Of a stretch of 64,000 bases of DNA, positions 26,384 to 34,030 are shown one piece after another. Position numbers and translations under genes: made by a program. Each line of letters begins with the position of its first letter. Positions within the stretch are counted from its first letter, which is position 1. The DNA comes from Cognatundibacterium rugosum (GTDB lineage Bacteria; Pseudomonadota; Gammaproteobacteria; Burkholderiales; Burkholderiaceae_D): NCBI RefSeq assembly GCF_014284365.1, contig NZ_JACOGG010000001.1, positions 186,001 to 250,000 on the forward strand, read 5' to 3'. Below the pieces are notes generated by a model. That model was not told where the DNA came from and ran no database searches. It saw only the letters and a program-made list of their open reading frames with translations.

Positions 26384-28126
26384 TTAAAACTCTTCCCAAT
26401 CATCATCAGCAGCTGCTTTCTTAGACACAGGTTTCGCCGCCGGCAAGGATCTCACCGCAGCCGGTTTTGCTTTAGGTTTTACGCTGACTGGCTCTACACG
26501 ACGCGCTTGCGGTGTATGGACTGGCGTCGCTGCCTGGTAGGACGAATAACCTTCGTTGGCATCCAGTTTAAATACACTAACCACTTTCGCCAGTTCTGCC
26601 GCCTGATCCTGCAGACTCTGGGCTGCCGCCGCTGCCTGTTCGACCAATGCAGCATTTTGCTGGGTGACGCCATCCATCTCGATAATGGCATGGTTAACCT
26701 GCTCAATACCCACGCTTTGCTCCTGACTTGCCGCCGTAATTTCGGCAATGATGTCGGTCACATGTTTAACACTGCTGACCACCTGATCTATCGTCACACC
26801 GGCTTGTCCTACCAGCTTGGTACCAACTTCAACTTTCTCTACTGAAGTATCGATCAAGGTTTTAATTTCCTTGGCCGCCGCCGCACTACGTTGAGCCAGG
26901 TTACGGACTTCAGCTGCCACCACCGCGAAACCACGGCCCTGTTCACCGGCACGCGCTGCTTCTACTGCAGCGTTCAACGCCAGAATATTGGTCTGGAACG
27001 CAATACCATCAATCACACTAATGATGTCGACAATTTTCTTGGACGACTCATTGATAGAGCCCATGGTGTCGACCACTTGGGCCACTACCACACCACCCTG
27101 ACGCGCAACTTCTGATGCCGATGCGGCCAGTTGATTCGCTTCACGTGCATTGTCCGCATTTTGCTTCACGGTCGACGTCAGCTCACGCATGGACGAAGTA
27201 GTTTTTTCCAAGGAGCTGGCTTGCTGCTCGGTACGGGAAGACAAATCCAGGTTACCGGTCGCGATTTCGCTGGACGCAGTCGCAATCGTATCGGTACCTG
27301 AACGTACCTGGGCCACAATATGCACCAGGCTGTCACGCATTTTTTTCATTTCAACGACCAGGCTGTCGTTGTCGCCTTGGCTGATGTCTATCGGCGCAGT
27401 CAGTTCACCCGCTGCGATCTGACCAGCGATCTGCGCTGCATAATCCGGTTCACCGCCGAGTTGTTTGAGCAGGCTGCGGCTGATGAAAATGGCTGCAGCG
27501 ATACCACCGACCGTCGCCAGTGCGCCCAACAACAACATCCAGCGAGTTGCAGAACTAAATGCTGACTTAGCTTCGTCGGCTACTTCGCCATTGATCTTAT
27601 CTTCCAAAGTCACCAATTCATCAAGTGAATCTAACCAGGCCTGCTGCACCGGACGTACTTTTTTTATCAGCGAAATCGTCGCAACTTCAGGATTGTTTGC
27701 CAGACCCAATTCCTGTGCCTTGGCAGGTAAGGAAGCAGCCGCTGCTTCTTTTTCTTTCAACTTATCGAGCAGTGTTTTTTTCTCTGGCGTAGAACTGCCT
27801 TCGGTTTCGATCAACTTGAACAGTTTGTCATTGGCTTCAGCGTATTTCTTCGTTTGTTCTGCGATTTTCGACAGATCTTTTTCCATATCTGCAGCATCGT
27901 TTAACAGCGTCAGATTCCGCAAAGACACCATACGATCATAGACTATTGCACGCATGTCCAAGGCAAGACGGGTCTCGACATTGCTGACATTGACGATTTT
28001 TTCCAGCCGGCCCTGTATCCTGGACATCTGGGTAATGCCGACAATCGTAACGGCAATAAGAAAAGCTAATACCAGAGCGAAACCTAACCCCAGACGCTTG
28101 CTAACGGTCATATTTGAAAAATTCAT
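26384..28126 (-). CDS. Methyl-accepting chemotaxis protein, four-helix-bundle sensor, with CheR tether
   Basis: From the ATG at 28126 (MNFSNMTVSKRLGLGFALVL), the receptor has 580 residues: a membrane helix at 10-32, a Tar/Tsr-like periplasmic helical bundle to about 190, a second membrane helix (WMLLLGALATVGGIAAAIF), HAMP and the signalling domain with [20 protein letters not shown] at the tip. After a Pro/Lys/Ala-rich linker the protein ends DDDWEEF, matching the xWxxF pentapeptide that tethers CheR and CheB in high-abundance receptors. A weak sigma-28-like pair lies upstream (TAAATTTG, 11 bases, GTCGGAGG; 28368-28394). The ligand is unknown. Confidence 0.94.
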   Translation of the reverse strand: MNFSNMTVSKRLGLGFALVLAFLIAVTIVGITQMSRIQGRLEKIVNVSNVETRLALDMRAIVYDRMVSLRNLTLLNDAADMEKDLSKIAEQTKKYAEANDKLFKLIETEGSSTPEKKTLLDKLKEKEAAAASLPAKAQELGLANNPEVATISLIKKVRPVQQAWLDSLDELVTLEDKINGEVADEAKSAFSSATRWMLLLGALATVGGIAAAIFISRSLLKQLGGEPDYAAQIAGQIAAGELTAPIDISQGDNDSLVVEMKKMRDSLVHIVAQVRSGTDTIATASSEIATGNLDLSSRTEQQASSLEKTTSSMRELTSTVKQNADNAREANQLAASASEVARQGGVVVAQVVDTMGSINESSKKIVDIISVIDGIAFQTNILALNAAVEAARAGEQGRGFAVVAAEVRNLAQRSAAAAKEIKTLIDTSVEKVEVGTKLVGQAGVTIDQVVSSVKHVTDIIAEITAASQEQSVGIEQVNHAIIEMDGVTQQNAALVEQAAAAAQSLQDQAAELAKVVSVFKLDANEGYSSYQAATPVHTPQARRVEPVSVKPKAKPAAVRSLPAAKPVSKKAAADDDWEEF

Positions 28127-28405
28127 GTACGTAACTGGTATGAAAAAGTTAAAACAAGAACAAAATCCCGCCATGAAAACTGCAACAATACACAGCAGGA
28201 CCAGGAAGCAAAACCACTGATTTTTTTCGTCCACACTGGCAAAGACCACTGCAAACTTCCGACAAAAAAAGATTATTCAGGGAATCTGTAACAAATATAC
28301 TTTAATTTTGCCACTGGGCAATCGCTTTTTTGGAGTTTTATCAAAGTAAAGCAGCGCTTTTTGTGTACCTCCGACAAGACCAAATCCAAATTTAAGCAGC
28401 CAAGG

Positions 28406-28430
28406 CATTTGCACTATTTTTGTGCAAATG
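28406..28430. promoter_or_regulatory. Candidate operator: perfect 9-bp inverted repeat
   Basis: CATTTGCAC (28406-28414) and GTGCAAATG (28422-28430) are separated by the seven-base centre TATTTTT. The two half-sites are about 16 bases centre to centre, somewhat more than one and a half helical turns. It lies about 205 bases before xdhA and could control either divergent gene. The regulator is not encoded nearby. Confidence 0.4.
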
Positions 28431-28540
28431 ATTTATATGCTGCCATCCGCAAAAAGCCTGAATTTTCTTTGCTTTAGGCACAGCTTAGATGGCAAATGAG
28501 CTGTAAGCATTTGGCTTCTGATAACGCGCATCATTTAATT

Positions 28541-28585
28541 GATATGAATCGGGGTTAGCGAAAATGCTAACCTGTACTTCATATA
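28541..28585 (+). ncRNA. Candidate xanthine (NMT1-like) riboswitch in the xdh leader
   Basis: A compact RNA hairpin with one asymmetric internal loop can be drawn: P1 is ATATGAA (28542-28548) with TTCATAT (28578-28584); the internal loop is TCGG on the 5' side and TGTAC on the 3' side; P2 is GGTTAGC (28553-28559) with GCTAACC (28566-28572); the end loop is GAAAAT. A small two-stem hairpin of this kind, sitting before purine-catabolism genes in Proteobacteria, is the described architecture of the xanthine riboswitch first called the NMT1 motif. I cannot recall its full consensus, so the assignment rests on shape, size and gene context. The stem ends 43 bases before the ribosome site of xdhA. 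A promoter-like TTGGCT-17-TTTAAT (28511-28539) would start transcription inside P1, which argues against it unless another promoter is used. Confidence 0.5.
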
Positions 28586-28636
28586 AAAAGTCTGACGCTC
28601 AGCAGCACTTTCACAACAATTTCCCATGGAGACAGC

Positions 28637-30133
28637 ATGTCTGTGCCGATTCGTTATCTGTTTCAACAACAAGTCCGTGAAGTGACGCAGGTATCACCAA
28701 CCCGCACTCTGTTACAACACCTGCGCGAAGATCTGCATTGCACAGGAACAAAAGAAGGATGCGCGGAAGGCGATTGTGGTGCCTGCACCGTTGTAGTAGG
28801 AGAATTGCTAGACGGCAAGGTTGAAATGAAGTCTGTTAACGCTTGTTTACAATTGCTGCCCGCTATCGATGGCAAAGCTGTGTTCACGGTCGAGGACATA
28901 CAACAGGCTCAGCAACTGCACCCGGTACAGCAGGCGCTGGTGGAATGCCATGGTTCACAATGCGGATTTTGTACACCTGGCTTTGTGATGTCCTTATGGG
29001 ATTTGTATCTGCAACGCGAAGACAACCAGACGCCGCTGAAGCGCAACACCATCAATATCGCGCTGTCTGGCAATTTATGCCGTTGCACTGGCTACCGGCC
29101 CATCATCGACGCGGCCTACAGGATGGAACAGCTGCCGCGCGTCAAATTCAATAGCCAGGCACTGGCACAGCAACTGGGCCTGCTAAAACGCGAACAAAGT
29201 CTGTGCGTAGAACATGAGGGCCAGCGTTTTGATGCCCCCCAGAGCTTGCAAGAATTACTGGAATTAAGAGCAGCCCATCCTGACGCGGTGCTGCTTGCTG
29301 GCGGCACTGATATCGGTTTGTGGGTGACTAAGCAATTCCGCGCTTTACCGCATCTGATCTCGCTGGGAAAAGTGAAGGAGTTGCAGTGCATCCGTGAGCA
29401 AGGCGACATGTTGAACATCGGTGCCGGTGTGACGCTGGATCAGGCTTATCAACGCCTGTGCACGTATTACCCCGATGAACTGGGTGAACTGGCGCAGCGC
29501 TTTGCTTCGCTGCCGATACGGCATGCCGGTACGCTGGGCGGCAATGTGGCGAATGGCTCGCCGATAGGCGATTCCATGCCTTGGCTGATTGCATTGGGCG
29601 CACAGATCGTTTTGAGCAGCTTGTCTGGACAGCGCCAACTGGCATTGGAAGACTTTTATCTGGCTTATCAGAAAAAAGATTTGCGCGCCGATGAGATCGT
29701 CAGTGCGATCCTGGTTCCGCTACCAGAAAGACCAGGCAAATCGCCAAGATTTTTCCGTACCTATAAACTGGCTAAGCGCCATGATCAGGACATCTCTGCG
29801 GTGTGTGCCGCATTTTCTGCACGCTTAGTGGACAACAAACTACAACAAGTCCGCATCGCCTACGGTGGCATGGCTGCTACACCTCAACGCGCAACGCAGG
29901 CAGAACAGGCGCTGGAAGGCCAGCCCTGGGATGAAGCCCACCTGCAGGCTGCCATGGCGGCGCTGGCGAACGACTATCAGCCTTTGTCAGACATGCGTGC
30001 GAGCGCTGAATACCGCTTGCTGAGTGCACAGAATCTGCTGAAACGCTTTTGGCTGGAAACCCACGCCGGACCAGCGTCACCGGCTTCTCCTACGAATGTT
30101 TTTTCGGTCGCTGACCAGACGGAGCAAGTATGA
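28637..30133 (+). CDS. xdhA: Xanthine dehydrogenase small subunit (2Fe-2S and FAD)
   Basis: This 498-residue subunit starts with a 2Fe-2S ferredoxin domain having C42, C47 and C50 (GCAEGDCGACTVVVG) and a fourth Cys near 70. A helical second-cluster domain follows with CHGSQCGFCTPGFVMS and GNLCRCTGYRPI. The FAD-binding domain (about 190-360, VLLAGGTDIGLWVTKQF) and CO dehydrogenase flavoprotein C-terminal domain come last. It passes electrons from the molybdenum site to NAD+ during oxidation of hypoxanthine or xanthine to urate. GGAG lies just before the ATG. It overlaps xdhB by four bases, so the two are translationally coupled. Confidence 0.96.
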   Translation: MSVPIRYLFQQQVREVTQVSPTRTLLQHLREDLHCTGTKEGCAEGDCGACTVVVGELLDGKVEMKSVNACLQLLPAIDGKAVFTVEDIQQAQQLHPVQQALVECHGSQCGFCTPGFVMSLWDLYLQREDNQTPLKRNTINIALSGNLCRCTGYRPIIDAAYRMEQLPRVKFNSQALAQQLGLLKREQSLCVEHEGQRFDAPQSLQELLELRAAHPDAVLLAGGTDIGLWVTKQFRALPHLISLGKVKELQCIREQGDMLNIGAGVTLDQAYQRLCTYYPDELGELAQRFASLPIRHAGTLGGNVANGSPIGDSMPWLIALGAQIVLSSLSGQRQLALEDFYLAYQKKDLRADEIVSAILVPLPERPGKSPRFFRTYKLAKRHDQDISAVCAAFSARLVDNKLQQVRIAYGGMAATPQRATQAEQALEGQPWDEAHLQAAMAALANDYQPLSDMRASAEYRLLSAQNLLKRFWLETHAGPASPASPTNVFSVADQTEQV

Positions 30134-32457
30134 CATCCAGCGAGATCAATTGGGCTGAAGTAGGCGTCTCTCATCCACATGAATCGGCGCGTCTGCATGT
30201 ATGTGGGCAAGCCAGCTATACCGATGACATACCGGAATTACACGGCACCCTGCATGCGGCACTGGGTTTGTCCCCGTATGCGCATGCCAGACTGCTGGAG
30301 CTGAATCTGGAGGCGGTACGTGCTGCGCCCGGTGTGGTAGCGGTATTCACCGCCACTGACTTCCCTGGAGATAACCAGTGTGGCCCCATTCTGAAAGACG
30401 ACCCGATTCTGGCAAAGGATGTGGTCGAATATCTGGGGCAGCCAGTATTTGTCGTGGTTGCCAATAGCCATGAGCAGGCACGTCGCGCCGCGCGTTTAGC
30501 CCAATTCAACGTAGAAGTGCTGCCTGTGGTACTCGATCCGCGCGCAGCACATGCAGCTGGCAGCTATGTGTTACCGCCTATGGCTTTGCAGCGCGGTGAT
30601 GCAGAACAGGCACTCATGCAAGCTAAGCATCGCATACAGGGGCAATGGCAGGTCGGCGGTCAGGAACAATTTTACCTGGAAGGACAAATTGCCTACGCCA
30701 TTCCTAAAGAAGCGCAGGGTATGCACGTCTACTGCTCCACCCAGCATCCGAGTGAAATGCAACATGTCGTCGCGCATGCACTGCATATTCCTTCACATAG
30801 TGTGCAGGTGGAATGCCGTCGCATGGGTGGTGGCTTTGGCGGCAAAGAATCCCAGTCAGCCTTGTGGGCAGGTGCAGCTGCACTGAGCGCCTGGCTGCTG
30901 CAACGTCCGGTCAAGCTACGCGCCGACCGTGATGACGACATGCTGGTCACGGGTAAGCGGCATGAATTCCACTACGACTATGAAGCTGGATTCGACGACA
31001 ACGGACGCTTAACAGGAATCAGTGTTTCCATGATTTCACGAGCCGGCTTTTCAGCCGACTTGTCGGGTCCGGTAGCGACACGTGCGGTCTGTCATCTGGA
31101 TAATGCTTATTATTTATCCGATGTCGATATCCGCGCCATGTGCGCGAAAACCAATACCCAGTCAAATACTGCCTTCCGCGGTTTTGGCGGGCCGCAAGGC
31201 GCGATCCTGATTGAATACATCATGGATGATATCGCGCGCTATCTGGGCAAAGATGCGCTGGAAGTCAGGCGTCAGAATTTCTACGACCGTCCCGACAGTG
31301 GCGAACGAAATATCACGCATTATGGCCAGACCGTGGCTGATAATGTGATCCACGAATTAGTCGCAGAATTAGAACTTAGCAGTGAATACCAACAGCGCCG
31401 CCGCTTGATTGCGGCATTCAATGCCAGCAGCCCGATTTTGAAAAAAGGACTGGCGCTGACGCCGCATAAATTTGGTATCGCATTTAATGTCACGCATCTG
31501 AATCAGGCTGGGGCGCTGGTTCACGTGTATCTGGATGGCTCGGTACTGGTGAATCATGGCGGAACAGAAATGGGACAAGGCGTCAACACCAAGGTGGCAC
31601 AAGTAGTCGCGCATGAGCTGGGCATCCCGCTGGCACAGGTGCGCGTGAGTGCCACCGATACCACTAAGATTGCCAACACCTCCGCCACCGCAGCCTCTAC
31701 CGGCGCGGATCTGAACGGCAAGGCAGCCCAGCACGCAGCCAGCCAGATCCGTGAGCGGCTAGCCGCATTCGCCGCTGGTTTATCCGGCTTGAGTGCAGAA
31801 CATGCACAGTTTGCAGCAGGCCAGGTGACGATAGATCACTGGCGCATGGCGTTCAGCGATCTGGTACAAAAAGCCTATCTGGCGCGGGTACAGCTATGGT
31901 CTGACGGCTTTTATGCAACACCGGGCTTACACTGGGATGGCAAGGCCATGAAAGGCAGCCCCTTCCAATATTTCGCCTACGGTGCAGCCGTCTCCGAGGT
32001 GCTGGTCGATACGCTGACCGGAGAATGGAAACTGTTACGTGCCGATGCTTTATATGATGCGGGTCACTCACTGAATCCGGCGCTGGATATCGGCCAAGTA
32101 GAAGGTGCCTTCATACAAGGCATGGGCTGGCTGACCAGCGAAGAACTGGTATGGAATGCACAGGGCAAGCTGACTACGCATGCACCTTCTACCTATAAAA
32201 TTCCAGCGATTTCAGATTGCCCTGAAGATTTCCGCATAAAATTATTTAACCAAGCTAATCCTGCCGATAGCATCCATCGTTCCAAAGCGGTCGGTGAACC
32301 GCCATTATTGCTGGCGTTTTCCGTCTTCTTTGCACTACGCGATGCGATCGCCAGCCTGAATCCGGATGCGAAAATCAGCATCCCGCTAACGGCCCCCGCC
32401 ACGCCGGAGGCGATACTGCGCGCAGCGCAGGCCATCAACCCACAGAAATCATCATGA
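30130..32457 (+). CDS. xdhB: Xanthine dehydrogenase molybdopterin-binding large subunit
   Basis: This 775-residue subunit carries the molybdenum cofactor. Visible motifs are RRMGGGFGGKESQ, the AFRGFGGPQGAILIEY loop, GGTEMGQGVNTKVAQVVAHE, and the catalytic Glu in KAVGEPPLLLAFSVF near the C-terminus. With XdhA it hydroxylates hypoxanthine and xanthine. It overlaps both neighbours by four bases, so the three genes form a tight operon. The sulfur-insertion chaperone gene xdhC, usually next to xdhB in this group, is not present in the window. Confidence 0.96.
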   Translation: MTSSEINWAEVGVSHPHESARLHVCGQASYTDDIPELHGTLHAALGLSPYAHARLLELNLEAVRAAPGVVAVFTATDFPGDNQCGPILKDDPILAKDVVEYLGQPVFVVVANSHEQARRAARLAQFNVEVLPVVLDPRAAHAAGSYVLPPMALQRGDAEQALMQAKHRIQGQWQVGGQEQFYLEGQIAYAIPKEAQGMHVYCSTQHPSEMQHVVAHALHIPSHSVQVECRRMGGGFGGKESQSALWAGAAALSAWLLQRPVKLRADRDDDMLVTGKRHEFHYDYEAGFDDNGRLTGISVSMISRAGFSADLSGPVATRAVCHLDNAYYLSDVDIRAMCAKTNTQSNTAFRGFGGPQGAILIEYIMDDIARYLGKDALEVRRQNFYDRPDSGERNITHYGQTVADNVIHELVAELELSSEYQQRRRLIAAFNASSPILKKGLALTPHKFGIAFNVTHLNQAGALVHVYLDGSVLVNHGGTEMGQGVNTKVAQVVAHELGIPLAQVRVSATDTTKIANTSATAASTGADLNGKAAQHAASQIRERLAAFAAGLSGLSAEHAQFAAGQVTIDHWRMAFSDLVQKAYLARVQLWSDGFYATPGLHWDGKAMKGSPFQYFAYGAAVSEVLVDTLTGEWKLLRADALYDAGHSLNPALDIGQVEGAFIQGMGWLTSEELVWNAQGKLTTHAPSTYKIPAISDCPEDFRIKLFNQANPADSIHRSKAVGEPPLLLAFSVFFALRDAIASLNPDAKISIPLTAPATPEAILRAAQAINPQKSS

Positions 32458-33749
32458 CAACCACACTCGCCTTGCGCGCCAGTATCCTGCACTTTAGCGC
32501 CAACCCTCAGTATCACCCGGATGCCTTACATTGGCACACGGATGGCCTGCTGTTGGTCAACGAAGGAAAAATCGTCGCAGCGGGTGACTATACGCAGCTG
32601 CAAGCACAGATACCCGCAGGTGTTGAAGTTCAGCATCTGCCTGACCGCATTATCATGCCAGGCTTTATCGACAGTCATGTGCACTATCCGCAAACAGATA
32701 TGATTGCCTCACCGGCACCGGGCTTATTGCCATGGCTGGAACAATATACCTTTCCAACTGAGCGGCAATTTGAGGATGGTGAACATGCCAGCGAAGTGGC
32801 GCGCTTTTTCCTGGATCAGCTCAGCGCCTGTGGCACCACGACAGCCATGGTGTACAGCACCGTGCATCAGGAATCGGTAGATGCGTTTTTCACCGAAAGT
32901 GCCGCACGCAATATGCGTATGGTCACTGGTAAAGTCCTGATGGACAGACATTGCCCGGAATTTTTACGCGATACCGCCGAAAGTGGCGCACAGGATACGG
33001 AAACGCTGATACAACGCTGGCATGGCAATGGCCGCCAGCTGTACGCGATTACACCACGCTTTGCACCAACCTCTACCACACAGCAACTCGGATTAGCCGG
33101 GGAGTTGGCTCAACAATACCACGATACTTTCATCCAGACCCACGTCGCTGAAAACAAAGAGGAATGTGCCTGGGCCAGATCACTGTTTCCCAATGCGCGC
33201 AGCTATCTGGATATCTATGATCAGTTCGGTCTGATGCGCGAACGTGCCATGTATGCGCATTGCATCTGGCTCGATGATACCGACCGTGCACGGTTGGCAG
33301 AGACCGGCTCTGCCATTTCCTTATGCCCGACCTCGAATCTGTTCCTGGGTAGCGGCTTATTTGATTTTGATGCAGCCGATGCAGCCAAGGTCCAGCTCTC
33401 GGTCGCGACCGACGTCGGTGGTGGTACTTCGTTTTCTATGCTGCAAACCATGAATGAATTGTATAAAGTCGCGCGTATGGGCGGGCGCTATCTGCCAGCG
33501 AGCCAGATGTTTTATCTGGCGACTTTAGGTGGTGCAAAAGCGATGCAACTCGATCACCTGATCGGCAATTTTTCAGTGGGCAAAGAAGCCGATTTCATCG
33601 TGCTGAATCCGAAGGCGACTCCGCTGCTGGCACGCCGCAGCGCACATCTGAACTCGCTCGAAGAACAATTGTTTGTGCTGGCGATGCTGGGGGATGATCG
33701 TGTTGTGGAAAGGACTTATATTGCAGGTGAGCTTAGGTCGCCACTATAA
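32454..33749 (+). CDS. guaD: Guanine deaminase
   Basis: This 431-residue amidohydrolase converts guanine to xanthine, feeding XDH. Zinc ligands are visible in PGFIDSHVHYPQTDM (HVH), FIQTHVAENKEE (His), MYAHCIWLDD (His) and SVATDVGGGTSFSM (Asp). The substrate-gate segment SPAPGLLPWLEQYTFPTE (about residues 83-100) is characteristic of guanine deaminase. It overlaps xdhB by four bases and is the last gene of the operon. No terminator with a U-run is obvious downstream. Confidence 0.95.
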   Translation: MTTTLALRASILHFSANPQYHPDALHWHTDGLLLVNEGKIVAAGDYTQLQAQIPAGVEVQHLPDRIIMPGFIDSHVHYPQTDMIASPAPGLLPWLEQYTFPTERQFEDGEHASEVARFFLDQLSACGTTTAMVYSTVHQESVDAFFTESAARNMRMVTGKVLMDRHCPEFLRDTAESGAQDTETLIQRWHGNGRQLYAITPRFAPTSTTQQLGLAGELAQQYHDTFIQTHVAENKEECAWARSLFPNARSYLDIYDQFGLMRERAMYAHCIWLDDTDRARLAETGSAISLCPTSNLFLGSGLFDFDAADAAKVQLSVATDVGGGTSFSMLQTMNELYKVARMGGRYLPASQMFYLATLGGAKAMQLDHLIGNFSVGKEADFIVLNPKATPLLARRSAHLNSLEEQLFVLAMLGDDRVVERTYIAGELRSPL

Positions 33750-33978
33750 ATTTAACGACTTGCTTCACTTCTTCATTGCAAGCTTATTGATTTCAAATCG
33801 ATACAACATCTTCGTCTAGAACTACGTCAATTCGAGATCCGTACTCAGTTTGCTGCGAAAGTACAAACCGTTGTATCAGTGTGGCGTGGCAGGAAGACAT
33901 ACGGGGTAAACCGTACATATGGCGGAATTAGAACGCGTTGAATCTACACATCTCAACATCAAGTCAAACTTATTTATC

Positions 33979-34013
33979 TGCACGTCGCAATGATGAATTC
34001 ATTACGACGTGCA
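33979..34013. other. Two-tier hairpin between guaD and the TonB receptor
   Basis: TGCACGTCG (33979-33987) pairs with CGACGTGCA (34005-34013) and, after one mismatch, AATGA pairs with TCATT. It has no T-run on either strand, so it is not a normal intrinsic terminator, although it lies between the convergent ends of guaD and the receptor. The rest of the 281-base gap shows nothing recognisable. Confidence 0.45.
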
Positions 34014-34030
34014 AACCTTGCTATATGTCG

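Larger units (their letters stand above)
28127..28636. other. Intergenic control region between chemoreceptor and xdhA
   Basis: These 510 AT-rich bases carry no gene. They hold, in order, the chemoreceptor leader, a weak sigma-28-like site (28368-28394, minus), a perfect inverted repeat (28406-28430) and a structured leader element immediately before the xanthine dehydrogenase operon (28541-28585). Confidence 0.6.

Noticed and set aside
28511-28539. TTGGCT-17-TTTAAT as the certain xdhA promoter
   Set aside because: It would begin transcription inside the hairpin proposed as a riboswitch. Only one of the two readings can be right, so I did not list it as a feature.
33979-34013. Intrinsic terminator for guaD or the TonB receptor
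   Set aside because: The stem is good, but neither strand has a T-run, so it is listed only as a hairpin.
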